64,000 nucleotides of DNA, taken from Rhizophagus irregularis. Lineage: Eukaryota; Glomeromycota; Glomeromycetes; Glomerales; Glomeraceae. The notes under the pieces are model-generated. The model made no database searches, was not told the DNA's origin, and saw only the letters and a program-made list of their open reading frames with translations. The position numbers were made by a program, and so were the translations under genes. Location: the NCBI RefSeq assembly GCF_026210795.1, contig NC_089436.1, positions 4,464,001 through 4,528,000 on the forward strand, read 5' to 3'. This document shows positions 12,151 to 23,872 of the stretch, piece after piece. How positions within the stretch are numbered: position 1 is the first letter of the stretch; each line of letters opens with the position of its first letter.

Positions 12151-12935
12151 GACATATACATCCAACCTGATGACAATCTAGCAGAAGGGCTCTGTAATTG
12201 TATCAGATTAATTGTTCATGACAGTCAAAGTAAAGTAATTGATGCAGAAATTATTACAGGAGTTCATATTTGTAATAGGGATGGGGACGGTTTGTTCGGT
12301 TCCATTTCGGTTTGCCGTCGGTTCCACATTGGTTCCCATTAAGAAAAATATGAGCTACATGTGTCAAATTAAAGATACAAGTTGAACATATGTTGATTAT
12401 GAATTAAAAAAATTTTGATTGGTTAACAATCAATAGTTGGTTCATGATCATCATAATTTTGATATTGATCATATTTTGAACCAGTTTTTAGAACTAGTTC
12501 AGAACCGGTTCAGTTCAATTTTTAAAAGCTATTAAAAATTGTTTTTGACTTATAAATTTTTTTTTTTTATTTATTGTAAAAATATTAGTGCTTCTCTATT
12601 CCCAATAAGATTTTTGGCTCATATAAGTTCGAAATCCACGAGATTTTGATTGGTTCCAAAACTGCTCAAAATTATGTAATCGAACTGACCCCATCCCTAA
12701 TTGGTAAACATGTTTTTATACCTCAAATTACACTAAGTCCCTTAGATAATAACTTACTGAACAGCTGCAATTTCCAATTCATGTTGCCTTTTCAATGACA
12801 ATAAATAAATCATAAGGTCAAACATTAATCCAATATGGTGTTTACCTACCACAACTTATTTTCACTTATGGACAGCTGCATATCACTTTATCAAGAGTTA
12901 CTTTATATCAGCGCATCAAGATACTCATAATATCT
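12151..12935 (+). pseudogene. Dead Helitron-type PIF1-like helicase fragment (C-terminal part)
   Basis: Once the MITE at 12276-12699 is set aside, the plus strand reads as the end of a PIF1-family DNA helicase of the kind carried by Helitrons. Before the insertion is a segment with AEGLCN-x-x-RLIV and DAEIITG. After it come GKHVFIPQITLSP, QFPIHVAFSMTINKS-stop-GQTL, GVYLPQ and GQL-x-x-x-LSRVT, matching the family's closing helicase motifs in order. The expected glutamine of the KSQGQT motif is a stop (TAA for CAA, a C-to-T change), and the frame must be shifted around 12760. It lacks an N-terminus and the Rep domain, so it is a non-functional remnant. The family call is confident; the extent is approximate. 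Confidence 0.75.
12276..12699. mobile_element. hAT-like MITE inserted in a helicase relic
   Basis: The ends read TAGGGATGGGGACGG (left) and TAGGGATGGGGTCAG (right, opposite strand). The flanking 8-mers ATTTGTAA (12268-12275) and ATTGGTAA (12700-12707) agree at 7 of 8 positions. TAGGGATGGG ends with an 8-bp duplication fit the hAT superfamily. The 424-bp interior is rich in GGTTC/GAACC and has no transposase. It interrupts the PIF1-like relic between codons that rejoin when it is removed, which gives the order of events: helicase copy first, MITE later. Confidence 0.85.
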
Positions 12936-13579
12936 GATATACCAAAAATATTGTATATAAAGAAATCTTTCAAAATATTTATTTAAATATAATTGTATTC
13001 AATAATAATATAATGAATTTTGTATTATTTCAATATTGTAAATTATAATATAATCAATTTTTATCTTTTTATCTACATTATAATTCAAATTGTAAATAAA
13101 TAAAAACCCATGCAATATCTAATATACTCAAATATGAAATATAGATCAGAAATTTTATTATTGTATTAATTTAACTTATTAATCCTGTCAGTTGCAGCTA
13201 GTTAATAACTAATCAATTTAATTATTTCCATTAGATCAATATTTGAAATTTTGTCAAAATTGTTTAATACTACATGACCAATACAATTAGTTTATGCATA
13301 AACCATAAATATTAAAATGTTCTTTTAATTTTTATTTTAATACTAGCTTATTAATCAAACAAAATTTGTTTAATTTCCAATAGATAAATCTATAATTTCT
13401 TAATTACATCATAATTGAGCTTATTTTGGATTTTTTTAATTAAAGAAACTTTTTGTACATTCCACAGAAAATTTATTAATGCAAAAAAAAAAATATTTCC
13501 ATTTATTAGTTTCACAAAAAATAAAACTTTATTGATCAACTAATAATGAAGCAATTATAATAAATCTTCAAATATTTGA

Positions 13580-14989
13580 TTAACAGGAAGAATATTTCAC
13601 CACTCCTTCATTAATATATTTTCTAATTATAATTTTATGATTACTTGTAATATTACTATAACTTAGTTTATCAAAAATAATATTGAAATGCTGCAAAGGC
13701 CGCTTTCTAAAACCTTCAAAAAATCGGTTAAAAGCATCAATTGAATACTTCCAAAATCCACTAATAGATATATTATCTAAAGATTTTGGAGAAAATAAGA
13801 TAAAAATATCCAATAATTCATCTCCTATATTATTATCATTTTCATTTATAAAAAATTCTAAACTTCTTAATTCTATTATTCTTAAAAATCTACAATTTAA
13901 TAATAATGTTTTAACATGAATAAAATCTTTAGGTTCAATATATGTATATAAATCACTAATCTTTGGGCAATTATCAACAATTGCTTTAATTAAAATTTCT
14001 GCTTCTTTAGCAGTTTTATTGATAGTAACAATGTCAATTTCTGAAATGTTTCCCATAGTTTTTTCAATTAATAAAGAAATCTCTTTAAAGCTAGATAAAT
14101 GACCTTGCCTTAATATAAGTTGTTGAAGGTTTGGAAATTCATAAATTGCAAGATATTGTTGAATTTCTTTATAATTTTTCCAATGAAGAATTGTTAACTT
14201 TTTTAGATTGACAAGTGTTGTTAAAGAAGAAAGTACAATATTATCAATTGAGTTTAGATAAAGACTATTTATAGTAGTTCTATTTCTTAATGCTTTGCTT
14301 AGTTCTTTACCACAATTACCAGTCTTTTCATCAACCTCAGCATGAAGACTTAGTTTTTTTAAATTCCTCTGAGCATCAATCAAGTAAAATAAATTAGGAA
14401 TATTACAATAACCGCTGATAGATAAAGTATTTAAATCTTTACAAATTTGTGCTAGCTCATAAAGAGCATCAGAATTCACAGAATCAATATTAATATATAA
14501 CTCATAGAGTTGAGAGAAGAAAATTGATGCTCCTGGAAATAAAGTTAAAGGCTGACGAGTTGTCCAACATAAATATTTAACATTTTTACATTGACTAATA
14601 AATAACTTGTAAATTTCTTGCTCCATAAGATTTCTTCTATGATCATTACAAAGGTTCTTTAACACTATATTAATGATTTTGTCCACATCATCAGGGGATA
14701 TATATCTGCAAAAACTTATATAATTAAATAATGGAAATTTTGAAAGTGTTAAAGAAGGTAATTTAATATCATTATTTGATAAAAGTTTTTTTGAAGAGGA
14801 TGGTAAGAAAGAAAGTATAACATTGCAAAGTTTTTCATTTATTTCACCTAAGAAACATCTCTTCCATAAGATCGGAACCACAATGTTACACCATTTTTTA
14901 TTAACTAAAAGACAAGAATGTAAAGACTTCTCATCTTTTATTAATACATTGAAGATAAGAACAAGACAATCAAGATTGATTTCTTCCAT
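13580..14989 (-). CDS. F-box protein with leucine-rich repeat-like body
   Basis: A single-exon gene for 469 residues. The first 45 or so residues form an F-box: MEEINLDCLVLIF, then SLHSCLLVNKKWCNIVVPILW, the usual L-x-x-C-x-x-VNKxW and P-x-LW pattern. The rest is repeated leucine-rich helix/strand segments such as LYELYINID, LKKLSLHAE and LKKLTILH, ending in an INEGVVKYSSC-like tail shared with its neighbours. F-box proteins recruit substrates to SCF (Skp1-cullin-F-box) ubiquitin ligases; the body would bind the substrate, which is unknown. It is one of three tandem minus-strand paralogues and the closest relative of the broken copy at 36.3-37.7 kb. The start is the ATG that aligns with MKEINLDC and MTELNFDC of the neighbours. 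Confidence 0.9.
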   Translation of the reverse strand: MEEINLDCLVLIFNVLIKDEKSLHSCLLVNKKWCNIVVPILWKRCFLGEINEKLCNVILSFLPSSSKKLLSNNDIKLPSLTLSKFPLFNYISFCRYISPDDVDKIINIVLKNLCNDHRRNLMEQEIYKLFISQCKNVKYLCWTTRQPLTLFPGASIFFSQLYELYINIDSVNSDALYELAQICKDLNTLSISGYCNIPNLFYLIDAQRNLKKLSLHAEVDEKTGNCGKELSKALRNRTTINSLYLNSIDNIVLSSLTTLVNLKKLTILHWKNYKEIQQYLAIYEFPNLQQLILRQGHLSSFKEISLLIEKTMGNISEIDIVTINKTAKEAEILIKAIVDNCPKISDLYTYIEPKDFIHVKTLLLNCRFLRIIELRSLEFFINENDNNIGDELLDIFILFSPKSLDNISISGFWKYSIDAFNRFFEGFRKRPLQHFNIIFDKLSYSNITSNHKIIIRKYINEGVVKYSSC

Positions 14990-15358
14990 TATTTAGAGTT
15001 TTTTATGTTTTAAAAGAGATTCCCATATAAATTGAAAGTTTTCATAATTAAATGTAGTATTCTATATTAGTCAATATGATTAATTAACATCTACTTGTTA
15101 AAAAGTAAGATTCATAATGATGTGTCTTTTTGACAATTATTCTTTAAATACATAATATCTAATAATAATGAGTACAATACAAATGAAAGCGTATAGTTAA
15201 TAAGTTCTTTATCTATGCAAAATTAGATTTAATAAAAAAACATTAGATGCTAATTAATTAATATCAGTATGATAATCATATATTTTAACATATTTACAAC
15301 CAATAACTCTTTGATGTTACCAAGTAATTATTATTTATTGATACCAACCATACTAATT

Positions 15359-16813
15359 TCAGAAATAAAATCTATAATCTGCATATTTCAACACTCCCTC
15401 ATTAAAGTATTTATTAATAATATCTTTATGTTCTTTAGTAACATAATTACGATCAATGCGTTCATCATATCTTATGATACCAAATGAACTTAAAGGTTGT
15501 TTTCTATAACTCTCGAAAAATCGTTCACAGGCTTCAATTGAGTATTTCCAACATTCACTAATTGCAATATCATCTAAAGATTTTGGAGAGAATTTTACTA
15601 AAACATCTAATAATTCATCCCCTATATTACTATCATTTATATCCACGAAAAATTTCAAGCCATCTAACTTTATTGTTTTTAAGTTTCTACAATTTAATAA
15701 TAATGATTTTACATGAATAAAATCATTAGGTTCAATATATGTACTTAAATAATCAATATTTGGACAATTTTCAGCAATTGCTTTAATTAACATTCCAGTA
15801 TTTTTGGCAGCTTTATTGGCAGTTTCAACAGAAATTTCTAGAACACCTCCTTTAGTTTTTTCAATTAATAATGATATTTCTTTGAAACAAGATAAATTAC
15901 TAATATTTAGGTATCGAAGATTTTGAAATTCAGATATTGCAAGATATTCTTGAAATTCTTTAATCTCTACTTCATAATTTTCCCAATTATAAATTGTTAG
16001 CTTCTTTAAGTTAACAAGTGATATTAGAGATGAAGGTATAATATTTTTAACTGAGCTTAAACAAAGATTACTTATCATATTGTTATTTCTTACTAATGCA
16101 TTGCTTAATTCTTCTCTAGTTTTTTCATCACCCTCAATATTAAAACATATTTTCTCTAAATTCCTTTGAGCATCAATTAAGTAAATTAATCCAGAAAGAA
16201 TTTGGGAACAATCTGAAATACCGTAAATATATAATGTGGTTAAACTTTTACAAATATGTGCCATCTCATAAAGAGCATCAGATTTTACGAAATCAGTATC
16301 AATACGTAATTCGTAGAGTTTGGAGAAACATGTCGATGCTCCAGGAAAAAATGGTATAGGTTGACTTGTATTCCAAAATAAATGTTTGACATTGTTACAT
16401 TGGTGAACAAATAACTTATAAATTTCTTGCTCTAAAAGACTTCTTTTATGATAATTGTAAAGTCCACGTAACACAGTATTAGCCATTTGTGATACATTAT
16501 GGCTTGCCGGAAATTCACAAAAATTGATATAATTAAAACATGGAGATTTTAAAATTGTTGAAGGTAATAATTCAATCTTATTATCTGATAAAAGTTTTTT
16601 TGAAGAGATTGGCAAAAAAGAGAGTAATACGTTAAAAAGTTTTTTTTCTGATCGAAAATTCATATCGGAACACCATGTATGTTTCTTCCATAATATTGGT
16701 ACCGCAATATTACACCATTTTTTATTAACTAATAAACAAGAATATAAAGATTCTTTATCATCTTGTAGTATATCGAAAATAAGGATAAGACAATCTAAAT
16801 TGATTTCTTTCAT
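15359..16813 (-). CDS. F-box protein, tandem paralogue 2
   Basis: A single exon coding 484 residues from the ATG at 16813. The frame is open for another 19 residues upstream, but that extension is hydrophobic, AT-driven and absent from the paralogues, while MKEINLDCLILIF aligns with the other family starts. The F-box at the N-terminus contains SLYSCLLVNKKWCNIAVPILW-type residues. It is followed by leucine-rich segments and the shared C-terminal block with NIGDELLD, FSPKSLDD and WKYSIEA. The probable role is substrate adaptor of an SCF ubiquitin ligase. It lies 369 bp from the first copy with the same orientation, consistent with local duplication. Confidence 0.9.
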   Translation of the reverse strand: MKEINLDCLILIFDILQDDKESLYSCLLVNKKWCNIAVPILWKKHTWCSDMNFRSEKKLFNVLLSFLPISSKKLLSDNKIELLPSTILKSPCFNYINFCEFPASHNVSQMANTVLRGLYNYHKRSLLEQEIYKLFVHQCNNVKHLFWNTSQPIPFFPGASTCFSKLYELRIDTDFVKSDALYEMAHICKSLTTLYIYGISDCSQILSGLIYLIDAQRNLEKICFNIEGDEKTREELSNALVRNNNMISNLCLSSVKNIIPSSLISLVNLKKLTIYNWENYEVEIKEFQEYLAISEFQNLRYLNISNLSCFKEISLLIEKTKGGVLEISVETANKAAKNTGMLIKAIAENCPNIDYLSTYIEPNDFIHVKSLLLNCRNLKTIKLDGLKFFVDINDSNIGDELLDVLVKFSPKSLDDIAISECWKYSIEACERFFESYRKQPLSSFGIIRYDERIDRNYVTKEHKDIINKYFNEGVLKYADYRFYF

Positions 16814-17147
16814 TTTTAAGATATAAAAGAGGAAATAAATTACAATTACTTTTATATATAATAATATCATAATTATTTATTTCGTCACGTTATCAGATAA
16901 AATGACTGATAGTATCACATAACTATGATGCAACAATCAGTATAATCGAAACACAGTTAATAAAATATGGTTAAGCGCAATTTATATAATCGATCTAATT
17001 GGGTAGATCTTTACACAATATGTATATTTTTACATCATCTTAACAATTTCGTTGATTATTTAATATTTTATTAAGAAATGAAAGGAAAACTTATTATGTA
17101 AAAAATAAATAACTTGATTACAGGACAAATTCCTTGAAATATTTGAG

Positions 17148-17179
17148 ATATAATATATATATATATATATATGTGTGTG
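17148..17179. repeat. AT/GT microsatellite
   Basis: An (AT)n run passes into (GT)n in the 336-bp gap between two F-box genes, just downstream of the stop-codon end of the third paralogue's neighbour. It is a likely length-variable site. Confidence 0.85.
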
Positions 17180-17206
17180 AAAATTATATTACTTACGTCT
17201 TATGAT

Positions 17207-18637
17207 TTAACTAAAACTTGAATATTTTATAACTCCTTCTTCAATATATTGTTTAACCATAATTTTATGTTCTTCAGTAATATAACTTCTTCCATGACAA
17301 ATCATATAAAAATAATGTAAAGGTCGATCTCTAAAACTTTCAAAAAAACGTTCAAAAGTATTAATAGAAAATTTCCAACTTTTACTAACAGTTATATCAT
17401 TTAAACATTTTGGAGAAAATGAGATTAAAATATCTAATAATTCATCCCCTATATTATTATCATTTTCATCCATAAAAAAATCTAAACTATCAAATCTTAT
17501 TGTTTTTAAATATCTACAATTTATTAATAAAGATTTTATATGAATAAAATCTTGAGGTTCAAGGTAAGTAAATAATAATTTAATATTTGGACAATTTTCT
17601 GCAATTACTTTAATTAACATTCCTGTATTTTTAGCAATATCCCTATCAATATTAAAAATATCAATATGTGAAAGATTTCCTTTGGTTTTTTCAACTAACA
17701 TTGATAATTCTTTAAAACATGATAATCCATTAATATTAAGATATTGAAGATTTGGAAATTCTGATATAGCAAGATATTTTTGTAATTCTTTAATATCATC
17801 TTCAATATCTTCATAATCTTCATTATTAAAAATTGATAACCACTTTAAATTAACGAGTGATGATAAAAATGAAGGTGGAATAGTACCAATTGAATTAAAA
17901 GAAAGATAACTTATCGTATTACATTTTCTCGTTAACGCCTTGCTTAAATCCTCACAATTTCCTCCTTTAAAAATAGTACAAAGATTTACTCTCCTTAAAT
18001 TTACCTGTGCATCAATTAAAGAGACCAATCCAGGAAGATCTTTAGAAAAATTATGAATAGATAATGAATTTAAATTTTTACAAAATTTTGCCATTTCATA
18101 AAGTGTATCAGAATTTAATGAAAAAACATCAATAAATAAATTATAAAGTTGAGAGAAACATGTTGATGCCCCAGGAAATAATGATAAAGGTTGTAAAGTT
18201 TGCCATCGTAATTCTCCAATATTTTTACATTGACTAACAAATAATTTGTAAATTTCTTGTTCTAAAATATTTCTTTTATAATATCTTGTAAGATCTCCTA
18301 AAACCATTTCTATAATTTTTCTTATAACTTCATTTTCCGGAAATTTACAAAAACTAATATAATTAAATGTTGGAGTATTTAAAAGAATTTTTGATGATAA
18401 TTTAATATCATTAACCAATAAAAGTTGTTTAGAAGATAAAGGTAAACAGGAAAGTATTATATTAAAAATTTTTTCTTCTTTTTGTTCGCTTAAATTATAT
18501 AATGAATATTTCCATAAAATTGGAACTACAATGTTACACCATTTCTTATTAACGAAAAGACATGAATGTAAGGATTTTTTATCTGTTCGTAATTCATCAA
18601 AAATAAGTGTAAGACAATCAAAATTAAGTTCTGTCAT
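17207..18637 (-). CDS. F-box protein, tandem paralogue 3
   Basis: A single exon of 476 residues from the ATG at 18637 (MTELNFDCLTLIFDEL). An in-frame ATG 26 codons upstream would add a poly-phenylalanine stretch encoded by the 25-A run at 18669-18693 (T-run on the coding strand). This looks like read-through of the leader and is rejected. The F-box carries SLHSCLFVNKKWCNIVVPILW-type residues. The body repeats the leucine-rich pattern and the conserved NIGDELLDIL, FSPK and FERFFESF motifs. Same inferred SCF adaptor role as its two neighbours. Confidence 0.9.
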   Translation of the reverse strand: MTELNFDCLTLIFDELRTDKKSLHSCLFVNKKWCNIVVPILWKYSLYNLSEQKEEKIFNIILSCLPLSSKQLLLVNDIKLSSKILLNTPTFNYISFCKFPENEVIRKIIEMVLGDLTRYYKRNILEQEIYKLFVSQCKNIGELRWQTLQPLSLFPGASTCFSQLYNLFIDVFSLNSDTLYEMAKFCKNLNSLSIHNFSKDLPGLVSLIDAQVNLRRVNLCTIFKGGNCEDLSKALTRKCNTISYLSFNSIGTIPPSFLSSLVNLKWLSIFNNEDYEDIEDDIKELQKYLAISEFPNLQYLNINGLSCFKELSMLVEKTKGNLSHIDIFNIDRDIAKNTGMLIKVIAENCPNIKLLFTYLEPQDFIHIKSLLINCRYLKTIRFDSLDFFMDENDNNIGDELLDILISFSPKCLNDITVSKSWKFSINTFERFFESFRDRPLHYFYMICHGRSYITEEHKIMVKQYIEEGVIKYSSFS

Positions 18638-18660
18638 ATTGTCTTTAATTTTTAAATTTA

Positions 18661-18693
<33 letters not shown>

Positions 18694-19160
18694 TGAATAC
18701 AAAATTAATCAACAATACGTTTAATTATTGTTTATATGTTATTAATGTTATACAAAGTCATTCATCTGCATCTAGTTACATGAATTTTATTTTTATAGCT
18801 AAAAAGTAAGTGAGTTGTCGATCTTTTAAGGATTATCTCTATATAACGATAATACCTGCGGCAAAGTTAATTTATATTTGAATTTGCAATATTCAATCAA
18901 TTAAAATTTATTTAAAAAACTTATCGATATTACGTTTCATTAAATGATGTGCGTAGATTCGTACCTTATTATTTTATCAAAAATTTATACACAAAATTAC
19001 AACGAATTTCTCTTCAATGTTGTAAAAAAATTGATTATGAAAAAATGGTCAAAACTGGTCAATTAAAAAAAAAAAAAAAAAAATAGAGCGAAAAATTATG
19101 ATATAGCTTTCCGCAAAATTTGATAGCTATACTCAGTCACAAGGGTAGATCTGCCTGGGT

Positions 19161-19609
19161 CTTAATTTCACCGAAAATCATTTCACTGACGATTACTTCT
19201 CCGACAATCACTTCACCGATTCACCGATTGCTGACTAAATGTTTCACTGAAAGTTATTTTACTGACAATCATTTCATCGACACAAAACTAATTAAAGAAA
19301 ATTTAAATTATTTTTTTTTTTTGTTCATCACAGCTAAAAATACCAGATATTACGATAGTAATTAATGAAAAAATTTAAAAATTTGAAGTTACATATTAAT
19401 TATTACTAAATTAAGTCTATATTAAAAAATGATTTTTTTTTTTTTAAAAAAAAATTATATTTATGGCCAAAGTTATGCAGAGCTATGCACTAACACGTGA
19501 TCAAACGGCCAGCGTTATGCTGGGAACGGTCCGTAAGCGTAAAAATTACCATACATGTCGGTAAGATATCTAAACGTTAGGTGAAATCATTATCGGTGAA
19601 GCAATTAAG
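19161..19609. mobile_element. Candidate inverted-repeat element with TTCACCGA motifs
   Basis: The left side reads CTTAATTTCACCGAAAATCA followed by TTTCACTGACG. The right side, on the opposite strand, reads CTTAATTGCTTCACCGATAA followed by TGATTTCACC. Inside the left end, CACCGA/CACTGA-ATTT units repeat every 18-20 bp. No target duplication was found, so the boundaries are tentative. Confidence 0.4.
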
Positions 19610-21866
19610 AATAATTAAGAAGGTTTTATTTAATTTTGTTATTACAGTAAAGATAAATGTAAATGATGGCATATCATGTTTAATGTAAAAAAGCTTATTA
19701 AAAAATAAATTTGCAATAAATAAAAGTAACTATTTAATTTCATTTTTCAGTCAGATAGAATCATATTGTCATTGTAAATAAAGCAAAAAAGGTTGATTAT
19801 ATAAGATATATCTACAAGTAAATCATGTATCTATAATTTAAACTATGCAATAAGATGAAAATTTTGAAATAAGGAAATTAATTGGGAATATCTCATAAAA
19901 TTAAAAATAAAGAAAGATAGACAAATATTTGCTATTATAGAAATCTATAAAAAGAAATGGAATTCTTTCAATTTTGATCATAAATTTTAACATTCAATAT
20001 ATCTTATAAAGGTACTATCCTAAATACTTACCATTTTTAATGATGCTTCATTTCCAACAAAGGACACTTCATTCAAGAGGGTAACTAGACTTGAAAGTAA
20101 GTAATTGACTTTTTGCAATTTCACACAATTAATTCTGTAAAATAACCCAATTAAATACAAAAAGTACCCTGGTATAGAAAAATGCTGACGTTTAGATTTT
20201 TATACCAGAAATTAAACAACTGTATATCATTCGTTAAAATAACAAAAAAGAAATTCACTATATTTATCGTAATGAAAATATTAAAACAGAAGTGACAACT
20301 ACAAGATAAAATTAAATGAAATAAATTACTAAGTATCAAGGAAAAAAGTAATGTAGTTTTAAAGGGTTTGCTAATATTTAATAACAGTGACAGTATATTA
20401 AAGAATTCTTGTCAGATTCTTCTATCTTGTTAAATTCTCTATACTCTTGATCTTCTAGTAACCTTAAGAAATTATATCAGAAACACTCATGCCATTAGCT
20501 TAAATTCTTCTTGACCAAAAAATTAACTTTTAAATAACAATATCCATTAGAACCAATTGTAGGGTATCAATTATAAAGTAAACCAGTATAAGCCATAACC
20601 ATATAAACCAAAGTTAGTGTGGCTTTTTTCTCTTGATACGAAAGTATAGTTCGCCAGTGGTAAATTCAGCAATATCTAAAAATTAATATATAATGCAACG
20701 TTGAATAACATACTATTATACTAATATCAAAAGCTTCTGAAAAAAGAATAAACATATTTTTTAAAATCTTCAAAGAAAAAAATTATAAATTATATCTCCT
20801 TCTATAGTTTTATATCCTTTCTAGTATTTGCCGCCATAATTTTACAATTTTTTTTAACATAGTACGTAGTAACAAAGAGTATATAATTAAAAAGATTCCA
20901 AATGTAGTAGCAGTAATTAATCAGTTAGGACATCTCAATTATAGGTTAACATGTTAACACTATTTTAAACATAATTCTGGTCAGATTTTAATAATACGGA
21001 CCAGAGATATGCATGCGGTCACGCGTTCTCAAACTTTAAGTTTCGACATTCTAATCATAATATTAAATCGAAACAATTTTGCGGCTAAAAAATATTTCTA
21101 AAATATAAATTTTTGATTAAGACTCTTGGCTAACCAATTGTTAACCAGTCCAGTTTGGCTGTTTTTTACGGTTCCGACCTCTAAACAGAATGATTATGTA
21201 ACAAATAATTAAATAAACTATTTAGTGATACAATCAATGATGATTGGATAACACTATTATCGTCATTTAATAGATAGTATGTTAGAACTTATAGCGCGCG
21301 GTTGAATATTCTTTTTAATTTAGTACTAAAATTAATAATATATTTGAGAATACTGTATTTACATAGTTTAATTAATGATTGTTCAAGAGGCTTCGGGTCT
21401 TTATCATTATAAAACTAATAGCAACTTTTCATAATTTTACTGAATAATATATAATTTTGAATCTTTATAAGATTGGACAACAAAAAATGAAGATTTTCTT
21501 GCGTTTTCTCCGCCAATACTATCACGTGTGTAAATACACAGTATTGAGGTCTGGAACTTCCTAATATTACAGATTTTTAAAAAAATTTCTATTGGAACGA
21601 ATGGTAAAGCAACTTGACTAACTTTAAAATCAACAATGTTGAAGTTATTTTATTAAAATTTTTAATTTATGGTGTAACAACAATAAGAAGTAATTCATAC
21701 CAAAGATAGTTTAATTGTACGTTAAAGAAGCCTTAAACCTGGACTCAAAATTTGATGCATAAAACTCATCTTTTTTTTTGTAATTTTTATATGGTTTTAA
21801 ATCTTAAATTGGGTACTATTTTAGGGTTATTAACTTCTAATGTATTACTAACTCTTGGAATTACAT

Positions 21867-22001
21867 TATGAAGCGCCATACTGGTCAGATGTGATGTAAT
21901 TTTTGGTAAAATATGGATCAGATCCAAGATAAAATATGGGAAGATCCGGGATGAAATATGGATTAATCCATTTTCACCCTAGATAAATCCGGCGCTTCAT
22001 A
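21867..22001. mobile_element. 135-bp MITE with TATGAAGCGCC ends and TTACAT duplication
   Basis: Perfect 11-bp inverted ends TATGAAGCGCC are flanked on both sides by TTACAT (21861-21866 and 22002-22007). The interior has three near-tandem AAATATGG-x-x-x-GATCC units (21910-21985). It is far too short to code a transposase. Ends and duplication are read directly; the superfamily is not assignable. Confidence 0.75.
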
Positions 22002-23872
22002 TTACATCATTATATAACCATTGGTTCCCTCCATTATTACAAGTTTCATATTCATCTTTTACATGGTCGTCATGTGATGATCATTGAGTTATTCTGTTAT
22101 ACAAATGGTACTAAATTATGGCACTAACACTGTATAATTTTTAGGGTTTAATAACTAATAATAATAGTATAAAAGAAACAATTTTTATATAAACTGTATG
22201 TATGGAGAGAATTTTGAAATTTGGAATTGTTTTAGAGTAATTTGAAAATAAAACCTTTTTTAAAATTTATAAAATTCGTAAATTTCAGATATATTTATAC
22301 GATGAAATCGATCTCATTAACAATATTTCATCTTATGACTTAATTTGGCTTATTTGTAATAACATTTTGTCAAAAAAAAAAAAATTTCACTAAAGTGATT
22401 TCAATATAATAAAATTAATAAATTTGTTTACTATATACTAACAGAAAGAATTATGAATGCATTAAATTACAGTGTTAATGAATGAGCAAAAATTATTTCA
22501 ATATACTGTATTATTGTAAAAAAAAATTTGCTAAATTTATAATATTTTAAATCTAGTTACTTAAAAATATTAACTAAAAAAAAATTTTTATGTCATTGTC
22601 ACTAGTATAATGTACATATATGTTTTTCTTAATAGGGTAAAAGCCAATAATAAAAAGTTCCCTTTAGACGTAGAGTATGATGGAATATGATAAAAGAATA
22701 AAAAAACATGTTATTATTTTTTTTAATAAGAAGGAATAAAATGGTTCATACCGATAATGACTGGTGGATTGAATAATGATTTAGCTCATCGATCACATGA
22801 ATTCTTGAAATCCTTCTTTTAAAATCTAATTTTAAGAAGGAATAAAAAAAAATTAGTATATAAACTGATAGATAAGTTTCTTATTTATAGAACCATCATC
22901 ATTAAATTCACTTAAAGTGGAATACCTAACTAAATTGTATGTACACAACTTCGAAATGATATGAATTCTTTAACAATGACTTTCGACTATCAACAGGAAT
23001 ATAGGATAAATTTCAACTTTGTTTTCAAAATGTCAAATAATGAATTAAGTATATATATTTTATTTCTACTAATAATTTATTGATAAATGGACAGAGCGCT
23101 TTATTTTTTATACCAATAACTATAAACATATTATGTAAAATATAGTCAAGATAGTACTTGCTGTCAATTAATCAATTTTCTTGTAAATAAATATGTTATT
23201 GAATGAGGGAGTAGCTATATCGGTCACAAGACCGAATGATTGGATGAAAATGGGCCACGTACAAAAGGCTGGGCTAATCTCATTAATAAACATAATAAAC
23301 ACACGTGTTTTTCCATTTGATTCTTCATAAATTTCGCTTACTTTACTAGGAAATTTCTAATTCTCATAATTCTATTCAAGTATATTGTTATCAATTATAA
23401 ATAAATAATTTTTAAGAAAACATAATACAATTAATAAAATTAGATCTTATTATTCCAAAATTGGAATAATTTCATCCGTTTAAAAATAGAATAAAGTAAC
23501 TTTTTTTATTTTTATCTTCTTTTATTTCGTACATTAATAAAAAATTATTCTGGAATTGATTGGTAATTTTTGTACAAATCTATTGTACTTCTTCTTAGAA
23601 GAAATATTTCAGTTTTATCAATATCAATCTGAATCAAAATCTTCTAATTAATATTAGTATAATATATCATTTTTTTTATAGTGGAATGATGTATTATTAC
23701 GTAAATATATTGTGAATTTTGTGTTGATTCTCAACCAATCCAATGTGATAAAAATCTGACGCAGTAAAGTATTATCTATTGAAAAAGTTACACAATAGTC
23801 TTTTCGATTACTCACCAAAAAAAGCCATTCTCATAATAATTATATATATTAATTCAATAAAGATCAATAACT

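Larger units (their letters stand above)
18638..23872. other. 5.2-kb gene-poor spacer
   Basis: No supported gene on either strand. It holds a 25-base A run (18669-18693), another A run near 19062-19083, a cluster of TTCACCGA/TTCACTGA motifs near 19160-19280, the small MITE at 21867-22001, and a short hairpin around CACGTGTGTAAATACACAG at 21524. Short open frames are AT-rich and have no recognisable domain. Confidence 0.55.

Noticed and set aside
11799-12176. 125-codon minus-strand gene
   Set aside because: It lies over the GGGACAGA cluster and the opposite strand of the helicase relic; composition and context point to a spurious frame.
18638-18715. N-terminal extension of the third F-box gene with a poly-Phe run
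   Set aside because: The extension comes from the 25-A tract and is absent in paralogues; the ATG at 18637 aligns with the family start.
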